Shown piece by piece: positions 1 to 6,353 of a stretch of DNA of 11,505 nucleotides. Position 1 is the first letter of the stretch. Every line of letters starts with the position of its first letter. A program made the translations under genes and the position numbers. This stretch comes from an uncultured Clostridia bacterium (GTDB lineage Bacteria > Bacillota > Clostridia > Oscillospirales > Oscillospiraceae). The notes below the pieces were generated by a model. That model worked only from the letters and a program-made list of their open reading frames with translations, made no database searches and was not told the origin of the DNA. The stretch is from contig CAMWQV010000024.1 of NCBI GenBank assembly GCA_947176425.1, positions 1-11,505 on the forward strand, in the 5' to 3' direction.

Positions 1-86
1 TTCGCAGTTGTTGTAAGTTTTTGGCTCCTACACACTTTAAAATTCAGACTCGCGTGGCTTTTCTGATTTTAGATCATACAGGCATC

Positions 87-124
87 CCACAGTGTTGTGT
101 GTGAACCTAAACACAACACCGTGG
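87..124. repeat. Near-perfect inverted repeat (14-bp arms)
   Basis: The arms at 87-100 and 111-124 pair over 14 bp with one mismatch; the core GTGTTGTGT / ACACAACAC is perfect around a 10-nt spacer. No T-run follows on either strand, so it is not a normal terminator. It lies in the gene-free left end, about 40 bp from iteron-like repeats. A dimeric protein-binding site or part of an origin or transfer region are the obvious readings, but nothing here proves either. Confidence 0.7.
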
Positions 125-161
125 AGTTCGTGGGACACACCCCTTCCAACTATAGATTTAC

Positions 162-269
162 TCAATACCTTCAATACCTTTGGAGACCACGGGGGTATCA
201 TGGAATGCCGCGTTACTTGGCCTCTGCAATACCTTTCAATACCTTCAATACCTTTACAGACAGCGGGGG
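162..269. repeat. Iteron-like direct repeats
   Basis: Two 34-bp units (162-195 and 236-269, offset 74 bp) agree at 30 of 34 positions. Each holds two CAATACCTT boxes in tandem, followed by AGAC and a GGGGG run. A fifth CAATACCTT box sits at 227-235. Box starts are 163, 172, 227, 237 and 246. Repeats of this size and spacing are typical of iterons in plasmid origins or of partition sites; that role is inferred. The repL gene, the only initiator seen, is over 5 kb away, so a partition or transfer role is equally open. Confidence 0.65.
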
Positions 270-315
270 AAACGAGAGAGAACGTATTGACCAGCTTACG
301 TTAATCAATCCTTAG

Positions 316-352
316 AACGGCAGGTGCTGCCGTACCAGGAATGCAGTTGGGA
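316..352 (-). pseudogene. Remnant of a 46-residue small-protein gene
   Basis: Read leftward, this stretch closely matches the 3' end of the small gene at 1083-1223: shared blocks include GCATTCCTGGT (GTATTCCTGGT in the intact copy) and AGCACCTGCCGTTC. Single-base differences in length shift the frame, and only the last residues (HLPF, then a stop) stay recognisable. It directly follows the end of the 115-residue gene. It is best read as a decayed second copy left by a duplication or recombination. Confidence 0.55.
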
Positions 353-700
353 TCAACAGACTTCCACGTCAAGCCTGCCAGCCAAATCGTTATAGAACGC
401 GGCGTCCTGGTCCGGCAGGAGCTTCAAGTCTGGCCTCAGCCAACCCCGATGCAGAATCTTATGCAGCATCGAAATGGCCTTGTCGGAAATGCCCGGCCTG
501 CAAGCCAATACGAACAGCTCGTCGAAATATACGGCGAACGCGACGACGGAACCGCCGTCCTTCACCGCGCAGACGTCATGCAAGCGCCCACCAACAAAGG
601 CCATCGTCACATACGAGATGCAATCGCCGTCGCGTTTATAAAAATTCTGCTTCATCAATTTGATGCCCTCCGCAGCCTGCCAAAGCTCGGATTCAGTCAT
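353..700 (-). CDS. Hypothetical protein, 115 residues
   Basis: I do not recognise this protein. It is a complete reading frame starting with ATG (MTESELW...) and ending in TGA. A strong GGAGG lies 8 nt before the start and overlaps the end of the gene at 713-1036, so the two are probably co-translated. The N-terminal third looks helical (WQAAEGIKLMKQ), the middle is beta-rich (ISYVTMAFVGG, GSVVAFAVYFDELFVLAC), and the last third holds a basic helix. There is no signal peptide or clear membrane segment. It is the last intact gene of the leftward block; the decayed small-gene copy lies just beyond it. The gene call is firm because of the RBS and coupling; the function is unknown. Confidence 0.8.
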   Translation of the reverse strand: MTESELWQAAEGIKLMKQNFYKRDGDCISYVTMAFVGGRLHDVCAVKDGGSVVAFAVYFDELFVLACRPGISDKAISMLHKILHRGWLRPDLKLLPDQDAAFYNDLAGRLDVEVC

Positions 701-712
701 AGCCTGCCCCTC

Positions 713-1036
713 CTATCTTTCAGAATCATCCAGCACCTGGAACGCCATAATCAAGTGCTTCGGCTCATGCTCCTTGTCGCTGTACAGGCTGCACACGCCA
801 TCCTGGAACGTCCAGAACGGTGCGCTGCTCCAATACAGCACGGAACCCCTGCCGCCGTTGGCAAGGCTGATTTTGTGGTCAGGCTGGCCGTCCATGACGC
901 TGTAAAAGCCTACGCTGTTCGCCAGCGTCACCCGCCTTATCTGGCCGGTGTAGTCTTCACGGCAATGCCCTGTGATCTTCAGCAGGGGATTCGCTTTCAG
1001 CGCTTTTTTCAGCTGGGCAAGGTTCTTAATTATCAC
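713..1036 (-). CDS. Small conserved mobile-element protein, 107 residues
   Basis: The start codon is GTG, with AAAGGA 8 nt upstream. The stop TAG overlaps the RBS region of the next gene, which indicates translational coupling. The N-terminus (MIIKNLAQLKKALKANPLLK) resembles a widespread family of roughly 100-residue proteins in Bacillota mobile elements that begin with a short helix of the type 'I..LKKAL.....' and continue as a small beta-rich domain. Here the body is also beta-rich (GQIRRVTLANSVGFYSVM; GSVLYWSSAPFWTFQDG). No catalytic motif is visible. The family resemblance is from memory and is weak; the call as a real gene is firm. Confidence 0.75.
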   Translation of the reverse strand: MIIKNLAQLKKALKANPLLKITGHCREDYTGQIRRVTLANSVGFYSVMDGQPDHKISLANGGRGSVLYWSSAPFWTFQDGVCSLYSDKEHEPKHLIMAFQVLDDSER

Positions 1037-1082
1037 TGTCCCCGTCCTTTCTGCCCTCGTAACCTCCGGGGCGGGCTATAAG

Positions 1083-1223
1083 TCAAAACGGCAGCGTGTC
1101 GAACGGCAGGTGCTTGTCGCACCAGGAATACAGCCGGGGATGATGGTCCATCATCCATCCCCAAAACTGCCAGTAACGTGTTTCCAGCCTATACTTCCAG
1201 ATAGCCTTCTTGAACTTGTTCAT
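1083..1223 (-). CDS. Tryptophan-rich small protein, 46 residues
   Basis: This short frame runs from ATG (MNKFKKAIWKYRLETRYWQF...) to TGA. AAAGGAG lies about 11 nt before the ATG, and the gene fits the 218-bp gap between its neighbours in the same direction. Five tryptophans (W9, W18, W21, W23, W34) and a basic start (KFKKAIWKYR) give it an amphipathic character, but there is no continuous hydrophobic span for a membrane anchor. A frameshifted copy of its 3' end occurs at 316-352, so the family existed in at least two copies here. I know of no function. A basic, aromatic small protein could bind nucleic acid or another protein; that is a guess. Confidence 0.6.
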   Translation of the reverse strand: MNKFKKAIWKYRLETRYWQFWGWMMDHHPRLYSWCDKHLPFDTLPF

Positions 1224-1253
1224 GTCCTGTATCGCTCCTTTATTATTTAGGAT

Positions 1254-1841
1254 TCATTGCGTTGCTCCCCCGCTTGCGATTTCCTGCGGAACGAAGTCGG
1301 GATGCTCTTTCCGCCAGCGCTGGCTCCAGGGGGTGGAAAACTTGTACTGGATAGCCGTCTCGTACTGCCACTTGCGGTCGTCTTCGGCTTCGTCGTCGTA
1401 TCCGCAGGCTTGCATATGCTCGTCGGAATACCAGAACAAGTCTCCGGTCTCCGTATCGTAATGTTCATTAGCGCTGGACAGCTCGGCATAGGCGATGCCC
1501 GTCAGCCGCGGCAGCTTCTCCCCAGACAGGATGTCTTCCGCGCTGATAATGACCTCGCTGCCGTCGCGGTAAATCAGGTAATACACCTGCTCATCGTGCC
1601 AGCGGCTATAAATATCATCTATGGCAACCATCCGGAGCTGCGCAAATCGCTTCTCGATGCGGTCCCGCTCGCAGAGGCGGCACGCTTCGCTGGCCTTGCT
1701 GCGCTCGTTCTCCGCAAGGGCATTCCGCCGCTCCCGTTCCAGCTCCCGCAGGCGGCGGTTCAGCTCCGATTGACAAGCCGATCTGTTGCTGCGCACGTCC
1801 CTTATGTCCGCCTTGATAGATTTCAGCCTGTCTTTCAACAT
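1254..1841 (-). CDS. Hypothetical coiled-coil protein, 195 residues
   Basis: The start is the ATG of MLKDRLKSIK, with AAGGAGG 8 nt upstream. The frame stays open 30 codons further upstream but runs into the preceding gene there and has no other RBS. Residues 1-70 are very rich in Arg, Lys, Glu and Leu (RRLRELERERRNALAENERSK) and should form a coiled coil. Residues 71-130 look like a small beta domain (DEQVYYLIYRDGSEVIIS). The C-terminal part (about 140-185) is acidic, then aromatic, and ends ...PWSQRWRKEHPDFVPQ. It does not belong to a family I can name. It lies 23 bp after the 321-residue gene in the same direction, so the two are likely in one operon. Confidence 0.8.
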   Translation of the reverse strand: MLKDRLKSIKADIRDVRSNRSACQSELNRRLRELERERRNALAENERSKASEACRLCERDRIEKRFAQLRMVAIDDIYSRWHDEQVYYLIYRDGSEVIISAEDILSGEKLPRLTGIAYAELSSANEHYDTETGDLFWYSDEHMQACGYDDEAEDDRKWQYETAIQYKFSTPWSQRWRKEHPDFVPQEIASGGATQ

Positions 1842-1864
1842 GGCATTCTCCTCCTTTCCGTCAT

Positions 1865-2830
1865 TCAGGCCGGTAGCTTGACGGGAGCATGGATGCGCTT
1901 GACGCCGCCGCGCAGCCACGCGGAACCGCACATCCCGAAGACCGATTCGACCGCATGGCCGTCTCCGCCGTCGGGCAGGGCGGACCGGATGTACTTGACC
2001 GGCAGCTTCACGTCCCGCTCCAATTCTATCGAGAAGCAGCCGCCGCAGCCGTCCCAGGGGTCGAACAGCCCAGTCTCCGTGGCCTTATCCAAGATAACAT
2101 AGCCGCAGTAGGGCTTCCTCCCGGCGTCAGGAAAATAGCCGTTCCGGTCCTGCAGGCGTATCAGCCGGTTCAGCTCAATCAGTTCCTCCAGCGTCATCTC
2201 GACCAGGAACGTGACCGTACACGCTCCTGACAAGAGATTGGCAACTTCGACGCGCATGGATTCCAGGAAGCCCTTCGGGTCCCGCATATCTCCCTTCCTG
2301 AGCGCGTTCCGGAGCCTTGCGCCCGTATAGCCCTGGCTCTTGGCCAGCCATGCGATGCCCGCCTTCCTGTTGATGCAGGTATCGCCGTCCCAGCAGGGAT
2401 AGGAGCCGTTGAGCGTATAGCCGTAATCGCCGTCCCCCGTATCGACCATGATGTCCACATGGAACGTCTGAGACAGGTAATGCTTTTCAGGAAGCTCGAA
2501 GAAGACCTTTTCCAAGAGCAGTCCCTGGACAAAATCCATTTCCTCGTCCGCAAGCACGATGCCCCTGCCAGACAGCAGCTTTTCCAGGACCGCTTCTTCC
2601 AGCTCGTCCCGCAGCTGGCACTTGTAGTCGAGATACCACTCGTCCAGGGTCTCCCAGAGCTGCTGCACAGGATCGTCAGCCTGCAGGATTCCAATGGCCG
2701 TCTTTCCGTCCATCACGTCTTGATAGTCCGCATAGATTTCATACGAAAAAGTACCGTCCGGATTCTTATGGTATCCCAGCATGGAGCCGAGGACATCCAT
2801 GACGGCCGCTTCCAATTCTTCGTTCGACAT
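1865..2830 (-). CDS. Conserved mobile-element protein, 321 residues
   Basis: The chosen start is MSNEELEAAV, with GAGGTG 5 nt before the ATG. The 43 extra in-frame codons upstream translate the GC-rich hairpins and are not coding. Residues 150-320 match a family I recall from Bacillota conjugative elements and phages: a helical stretch (IAWLAKSQGYTGARLRNAL), then TFLVEMTLEELIELNRLI, a segment around CGYVILD...GLFDPWDGCGGCF, then ELERDVKLPVKYIRSALPDGG near 270-289 and a VFGMCGSAW end. The N-terminal 110 residues are acidic and mostly helical. The family has no established biochemical role that I know of. A large perfect hairpin lies just upstream of the RBS (2860-2912), with no space for a promoter between them. 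Confidence 0.85.
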   Translation of the reverse strand: MSNEELEAAVMDVLGSMLGYHKNPDGTFSYEIYADYQDVMDGKTAIGILQADDPVQQLWETLDEWYLDYKCQLRDELEEAVLEKLLSGRGIVLADEEMDFVQGLLLEKVFFELPEKHYLSQTFHVDIMVDTGDGDYGYTLNGSYPCWDGDTCINRKAGIAWLAKSQGYTGARLRNALRKGDMRDPKGFLESMRVEVANLLSGACTVTFLVEMTLEELIELNRLIRLQDRNGYFPDAGRKPYCGYVILDKATETGLFDPWDGCGGCFSIELERDVKLPVKYIRSALPDGGDGHAVESVFGMCGSAWLRGGVKRIHAPVKLPA

Positions 2831-2859
2831 CAAATCACCTCTTTCCGATAAGCAAAACG

Positions 2860-2912
2860 ACCCAGCGGAACGGACGCAGATGCCCATAGCAGGTGCGTCC
2901 GTTCCGCTGGGT
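2860..2912 (-). terminator. 19-bp perfect hairpin, terminator-like leftward
   Basis: Arms at 2860-2878 and 2894-2912 are perfectly complementary over 19 bp around a 15-nt loop. On the minus strand the stem is followed by CGTTTTGCTT, a modest T-run, so it can act as an intrinsic terminator for the gene at 2984-3907. The next start codon lies 30 nt beyond the stem, so any transcript of that downstream gene from the block must cross the hairpin. It could serve as an attenuator or as an RNA processing or stabilising structure. Confidence 0.7.
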
Positions 2913-2914
2913 GC

Positions 2915-2939
2915 CGCAGGCGGGCCATACCCGCCTGCG
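2915..2939. repeat. Second GC-rich hairpin
   Basis: A perfect 10-bp inverted repeat (CGCAGGCGGG / CCCGCCTGCG, 5-nt loop) lies only 2 bp from the 19-bp hairpin. No T-run follows on either strand. The two may form adjacent stems in the RNA that follows the LPD28-type gene. Confidence 0.65.
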
Positions 2940-2983
2940 AAACCAGGGCAGCAGGGCATGGCCGGCGGGCCAGGCAGGGCCGG

Positions 2984-3907
2984 TCACGGGGTCTTCCAGG
3001 ACCCGCCCAGGGCCTCGTAATGCGCGGGGTCCGCCTCTGGGCACGCCCAGCCACGCGTCGCTCCGGCCAGCATAGCGGCGGCCTGAGCCTGGGTCACGCC
3101 GTCCTCTCGGTTGAGCCGGTCCGCCCTCTCCTGGCCGCTCATGCCCTCCAGACGCTTTCCGGCAAGTTCCCATCCAGCAACGCCTTTCTCGATGACCACG
3201 ACTGCATTCATTTCCTCGTCATATCCGTAGCACTTGTCCGGCAGGCTGGAACGCAGGGGAACGACCGTGTTCCCAGCCCGTTCCAGCTTTTCGGCGAACT
3301 CGCAGATATGGAACAGGTCCCTGCCTATCTCCACGTGCGTCTCGTCGATGAACCGGCAGGGCCGGTCCAGCATCCTGCCATCGACCGTCATGATTCTGAT
3401 TTGGTCGCCGTCAGGAATCCTGAACAGCTCGCGATAGTTCGGCGTGATGAACCGGATGCCCGCCTCCGCATTCTTCAAATGCCGGTCCAGATGCTCCTTG
3501 ACATAGCAGTAGAGATACAGGCAGCACCCGTCCGGATTGGGATTGAGCCGCAGCAGGTAGGAATACTTCTCCGTATCCGCCCTGTAGCCGTGTTCCGGGC
3601 TGTCGGGGCCGAAGCTGCTTTCGGGGTGCTTCTGGCAGTGCAGCTCCAGATTCCGGAACGACTTCCTGATGCCCTCATAGGATTTGTCGCTCCGCAGGGC
3701 GTCGATAGCCACCGCGTAGTCGGCCTTGAACTCTTCCGTGTCCAGGGACGGGAGAAGGCCGGTCCAGTCCGTACTCATGCCATTTGCGCCGCAAGTGAAC
3801 CAGCCCCTCGAACGGCCGATGCAGCCGGTCTGACAGATAAGCTGCTGGCTCTGGGAATGGGAGTACTTGCGCTCCGCGGGGGTCATGGGCCTGATAGTCA
3901 TGCTCAT
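2984..3907 (-). CDS. LPD28-type conjugative-element protein, 307 residues
   Basis: The start is ATG at 3907 with GGAGG 9 nt upstream; a second ATG two codons later is a possible alternative. The order of segments matches a protein I recognise from conjugative elements of gut Bacillota. It begins MSMTIRPMTPAERKYSHSQS and continues with QTGCIG. Near 107-160 come GYRADTEKYSYLLRLNPN and GIRFITPNYRELFRIPDGD. Near 175-212 lies a compact domain resembling LPD28 (large polyvalent protein-associated domain 28): CRFIDETHVEIGRDLFHICEF. The C-terminus (269-300) has the VTQAQAAAMLAG...GW..P.ADP motif shared by several such proteins. The biochemical role is unknown; these proteins travel with conjugation and replication genes. 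The stop lies about 70 bp before the paired hairpins. Confidence 0.85.
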   Translation of the reverse strand: MSMTIRPMTPAERKYSHSQSQQLICQTGCIGRSRGWFTCGANGMSTDWTGLLPSLDTEEFKADYAVAIDALRSDKSYEGIRKSFRNLELHCQKHPESSFGPDSPEHGYRADTEKYSYLLRLNPNPDGCCLYLYCYVKEHLDRHLKNAEAGIRFITPNYRELFRIPDGDQIRIMTVDGRMLDRPCRFIDETHVEIGRDLFHICEFAEKLERAGNTVVPLRSSLPDKCYGYDEEMNAVVVIEKGVAGWELAGKRLEGMSGQERADRLNREDGVTQAQAAAMLAGATRGWACPEADPAHYEALGGSWKTP

Positions 3908-3924
3908 AATAATAAGCCTCCTTT

Positions 3925-4479
3925 TTATTCGGCCTGCCGCTCCGCGCGGGCTTTGCGCAGGATAGCCTCCAGAGCATGTTCATCCTCCGGATGCAGGCTT
4001 TTCCGCGTAATTTCGCCGTGCAGGGCAGCCAGGCCATAAATAGACTTGACGTATTCGGCATAGCCGCAGCAGGCCGCATAGCCGTCGCTGAAGACGAGAT
4101 CGACAGACTGCGCGGGCAATGCCTGAAATTTCAATCGGGCGGCGTGCCGCCGAAAATCCAGCTCGTACAGGTTTCCGACCGGCTTTCCGTCCCTTAGCCC
4201 CGTAATTTCGACCGCATAGGCGGCGAAAGTGCCTTCCGTCCCCGCATGGTACACCCAGGCGTGGTGCGCGTAGCTCTCGCGGATATAGGCGTCGCGCTCG
4301 AAAAAGCACTCCGTACCGCATGGACGGGACAGCCAGAGCAAGCACCGGCGCTCCGGCTCAGGATCAACAGCAGCTTTCCGGATTATTTCGCGGTCGATTT
4401 CAAAATCCTGCTTGTAATGCCTCGTGTTGCGGTTCATGGCAGCTTCCAGGACTGCCAGGATGTCAGCGCCTTCCTGCAT
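3925..4479 (-). CDS. Conserved mobile-element protein, 184 residues
   Basis: The start is MQEGADILAV, with AAGGGGG 8 nt before the ATG. The longer open frame upstream runs through a terminator and the end of ssb and is not coding. The segment HYKQDFEIDREIIRKA near 21-36, followed by LLWLSRPCGTECFFERDAY (47-65), AAYAVEITGLRDGK (86-99) and GNLYELDFRRH (102-112), recalls a conserved family found beside ssb-like and conjugation genes in Bacillota elements. No function has been assigned that I know of. The protein is soluble, with no signal peptide. The gene is 17 bp from the LPD28-type gene and almost certainly co-transcribed with it. A strong terminator lies immediately before its RBS. Confidence 0.8.
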   Translation of the reverse strand: MQEGADILAVLEAAMNRNTRHYKQDFEIDREIIRKAAVDPEPERRCLLWLSRPCGTECFFERDAYIRESYAHHAWVYHAGTEGTFAAYAVEITGLRDGKPVGNLYELDFRRHAARLKFQALPAQSVDLVFSDGYAACCGYAEYVKSIYGLAALHGEITRKSLHPEDEHALEAILRKARAERQAE

Positions 4480-4498
4480 TCCGATATCCCCCTTCAAT

Positions 4499-4536
4499 AA
4501 AAAACTCAGGGAGAAGGGCCGAAGCCCCTCCCCCTG
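4499..4536 (-). terminator. Intrinsic terminator with TTCG loop after ssb
   Basis: On the minus strand a 13-bp stem (4507-4519 with 4524-4536, including two G-T pairs) carries the very stable TTCG loop and is followed by GAG and six Ts. This is a textbook rho-independent terminator. It lies 10 bp after the ssb stop codon and only a few bases before the RBS of the next gene, so it may act as an attenuator. Confidence 0.85.
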
Positions 4537-4546
4537 GCGCTGGCGG

Positions 4547-5080
4547 TCACGCCGCCCTGCGGCTACCGCTCTTCCGGCTGCCGTTCTTCCGGTCGTTTGA
4601 CTTGGATTTCTTGGGACGCTCTTCGTACTCGTCCTCGTCTTCTTCGTCGAAGCTGTCCTCCTCGAAATCCTCGTCGCCGCGTGCGGGACGGCTGGGCTTC
4701 TTGCCCTTCGCGGCGGGCTTGCGGCTGGATTTGCGGCTGTCGCCCTCATCGTCGTCATCGCGCTTGTTGTCCGCGAAATAGACGCTCTCGGCGACGATGG
4801 CGACGGTCACGCGGTTGTTGCCTTCGCGGTCCTTCCAGCGCTGGGTTTCCAGGCGGCCGTCAATGGCAATCATGCGGCCCTTGCCGAAATACTCACAGAT
4901 AATCTCAGCCGTTCCGCGCCAGGCGGTCACGTCGAAGAAGTCGGTCTCGCGCTCGCCGTCCTGGTTCGCGTAATTGCGCTCTACGGCCAGGCGGAAGGAA
5001 GTGACGGGGACATCGGACTGGGTGTACTTGAGTTCGGGGTCGGCGCACAGGCGTCCCATGACAGTAACATGATTCAACAT
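4547..5080 (-). CDS. ssb: Single-stranded DNA-binding protein (SSB)
   Basis: SSB coats single-stranded DNA during replication, repair and plasmid transfer, usually as a tetramer. The N-terminal 105 residues form the classic OB-fold sequence: MLNHVTVMGRLCADPELKYT, then SFRLAVERNY, ETDFFDVTAWRGTAE, GKGRMIAIDGRL, and VTVAIVAESVYF. The start is ATG at 5080, with GGAGG 8 nt upstream; an in-frame TTG five codons earlier overlaps that RBS and is rejected. At 177 residues the size is normal. The C-terminus is odd. Most SSBs end with an acidic tip of the type DDDIPF that recruits partner proteins. Here the acidic stretch (136-154) is internal and is followed by a Lys/Arg/Ser-rich tail ending SGSRRAA, with no terminal Phe. 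A plasmid-encoded, specialised SSB is likely. Confidence 0.95.
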   Translation of the reverse strand: MLNHVTVMGRLCADPELKYTQSDVPVTSFRLAVERNYANQDGERETDFFDVTAWRGTAEIICEYFGKGRMIAIDGRLETQRWKDREGNNRVTVAIVAESVYFADNKRDDDDEGDSRKSSRKPAAKGKKPSRPARGDEDFEEDSFDEEDEDEYEERPKKSKSNDRKNGSRKSGSRRAA

Positions 5081-5112
5081 AGCTTCATCCTCCAAATATA
5101 AATTATTTTCTC

Positions 5113-5147
5113 AAAAATCATATCGGCTGGCTCCGGCCAGCCATATG
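5113..5147 (-). terminator. Attenuator-like hairpin before ssb
   Basis: On the minus strand CATAT+GGCTGGC pairs with GCCAGCC+ATATG around a 4-nt loop, with one bulged base, and is followed by ATTTTTG. This is the form of an intrinsic terminator. It lies 33 nt before the ssb start, leaving no room for a separate promoter, so ssb transcripts from upstream must read through it. Transcription attenuation or an RNA-stabilising role are the plausible readings. Confidence 0.65.
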
Positions 5148-5149
5148 CT

Positions 5150-5177
5150 TTCTCTGTAATTATCTGAGCAGCCGCTT
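5150..5177 (-). promoter_or_regulatory. Weak promoter candidate for ssb
   Basis: Just past the repL terminator, the minus strand reads TTGTAT, 16 bases, then GATAAT. The -10 is close to consensus and the -35 is poor. It is the only promoter-like pair I see between the two-way terminator and ssb. If it is used, the transcript would start inside or just before the attenuator-like hairpin. Confidence 0.3.
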
Positions 5178-5184
5178 TATATAC

Positions 5185-5232
5185 AAAAAGCCGGCAGGAA
5201 GCGCATTGCTGCGGCCTTCCTATCGGCTTTTT
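5185..5232. terminator. Two-way intrinsic terminator between repL and ssb
   Basis: AAAAAGCCG (5185-5193) pairs with CGGCTTTTT (5224-5232), and AGGAAG (5196-5201) with CTTCCT (5216-5221), separated by a 2-nt mismatch. A T-run is present on both strands. It closes the repL transcript (stop at 5271) and insulates ssb. Confidence 0.85.
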
Positions 5233-5270
5233 AAGCATCTTAAAATTAGCAAAAGCTCCAGGATGAATCG

Positions 5271-5711
5271 CTATTTATCATTTGAGCTATCATCATCCGG
5301 TTCCCTCCCAAGTTTTTGGGCAACCTCATATTTGAGGCATAGAGCTTCGCGCTTGCTTTCTGACCCCCACACTAAGATACGGGGATTTACAATATATACA
5401 CCGTTTTGGAGTTTCCGGATAAAATCCAATTTACCCAGTCTACGCATAATGCGAGTAACCCTATCTTTGGAAACTTTTGTGTCATCAGCGATTTTCTTAT
5501 AAGTAAGTATGACGGTATTGTCTCCGGCGTGAACATTTTGGAGGATATACGCCAGAACATTAAGCTGTTTGAACTCGGAGTTTTCTATTTGCAATGTTGG
5601 GAGTTCTGTTCGGCTTTTCTGGCCCATCCGCTCCCTATGCCACAGCTCTGTGAATCCTTTAAGGTTAAGTTTCCAAAAATATGTTCTGCCCCTTTGTTCC
5701 TGTTCGTCCAT
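5271..5711 (-). CDS. repL: RepL-family plasmid replication initiator
   Basis: RepL-type proteins start replication of small plasmids of Bacillota and of some phage-plasmids. This 146-residue protein has the family's size and layout. It has a variable N-terminus and then a winged helix-turn-helix near 48-105 (KQLNVLAYIL...; LTYKKIADDTKVSKDRVTRIMRRL; DFIRKLQNGVYIVNP). The GVY.VNP...GS..KR.AL...Y signature lies at 104-128, and an acidic tail follows (DDDSSNDK). The start is ATG with GGGGGAG 7 nt upstream. It is transcribed alone, with a near-consensus promoter upstream and a two-way terminator downstream. The AT-rich 5.75-6.0 kb region in front is a reasonable place for its origin, but no iterons are visible there. 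An alternative is a winged-helix regulator with a RepL-like fold. Confidence 0.85.
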   Translation of the reverse strand: MDEQEQRGRTYFWKLNLKGFTELWHRERMGQKSRTELPTLQIENSEFKQLNVLAYILQNVHAGDNTVILTYKKIADDTKVSKDRVTRIMRRLGKLDFIRKLQNGVYIVNPRILVWGSESKREALCLKYEVAQKLGREPDDDSSNDK

Positions 5712-5757
5712 ATGTTCTCTCCCCCGTGATTTTACTTAAATATGATTATAAATTATT

Positions 5758-5786
5758 ATGATAACATATTTGATAAAAACTTTCAA
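5758..5786 (-). promoter_or_regulatory. repL promoter
   Basis: Minus strand: TTGAAA, 17 bases, then TATCAT, preceded by TGT (extended -10). This is a strong sigma-A type promoter with optimal spacing, about 47 nt before the repL start. Confidence 0.75.
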
Positions 5787-6080
5787 TATTTTTCAGCTAA
5801 ATTTTGTCTGGAAATTACAAAAATAAGTCTTGACATATTGTCTCAAAAAAAGTGGGAAAAATTAAAACTAGACTGGTATACCGTTATAATATAATAAAAA
5901 TTTTTCTACAAATAATTTGTGTAAATAGCATAAAATTAGTTTATATAAATAAATCTGTCTGAAAATATTGCAAATTCAAAAAATAGAAGTTATGTCATTC
6001 TTTTCTTTGTATATCAACGTTGTTAGCCTACGTTTGAATGCGCCGCCGCTGCTGCCATTGTCGAAAGCGAAATCGTGAAA
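5787..6080. other. AT-rich intergenic region upstream of repL
   Basis: This stretch is strikingly AT-rich compared with the GC-rich genes around it and has no supported gene. It holds a perfect GGTATACC palindrome (5875-5882) next to a consensus TATAAT (5885-5890) on the plus strand; the matching -35 (TTAAAA) is weak. A small GACA-tat-TGTC inverted repeat lies at 5832-5842. Such an AT-rich segment beside an initiator gene could be the DNA unwinding part of the origin, and the palindrome could be an operator; both are inferred. The last 60 bases turn GC-richer and read like the end of a lost gene. Confidence 0.5.
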
Positions 6081-6236
6081 TACAGCAGGCAATATGATAA
6101 CGGCCTCAATAAGATACATTAAAAGCGGGCTGGTAGCCCGCGGTAAAATTGTTGAACAGGGAGTTCGTGAAGGGGAAGCAGGGAGAGCTGGAAAGGGGAA
6201 AATAGAGCGAGCAATTCGACACAAATAGGAACATCC
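6081..6236 (+). repeat. Hairpin-tail repeat, copy A
   Basis: This is a left box TACAGCAGGCAATATGATAA followed by CGGCCTCAATA, a variable hairpin (GCGGGCT-ggt-AGCCCGC, 6125-6141), then a conserved tail: GTGAAGGGGAAG ... GCAATTCGACACAAATAGGAAC. It is 14 bp longer than copies B and C up to the tail and differs from them in the stem sequence, yet the stem still pairs. It is non-coding. Confidence 0.7.
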
Positions 6237-6353
6237 ATTAAGTTCAATTAAAACGAACAAAATCTAATCTGCGTTACAACGCAATAGACAACAAACGATG
6301 TTATATAAACAAGGCTATAAATAAGCAATCCGTATGACCGCAAAAATCCCCTT

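Noticed and set aside
341..1081. 246-codon plus-strand frame, and other long plus-strand frames at 1257-2102 and 3020-4039
   Set aside because: They are shadows opposite RBS-supported minus-strand genes; GC-rich coding DNA leaves long frames on the other strand.
5830..5860. TTGACA at 5830 as a plus-strand promoter
   Set aside because: The -35 is perfect but there is no acceptable -10 at 16-18 bp.
6040..6121. Plus-strand codons reading like a protein end (IVESEIVKYSRQYDNGLNKIH, stop at 6119-6121)
   Set aside because: It may be the tail of a lost gene, but no upstream coding part remains and copies B and C do not keep the frame, so it is not listed as a gene.
5976..6260. 94-codon minus-strand frame and similar frames at 6814-7030 and 7597-7890
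   Set aside because: They translate the hairpin-tail repeats, with low-complexity Pro/Ser/Phe-rich products and no RBS.
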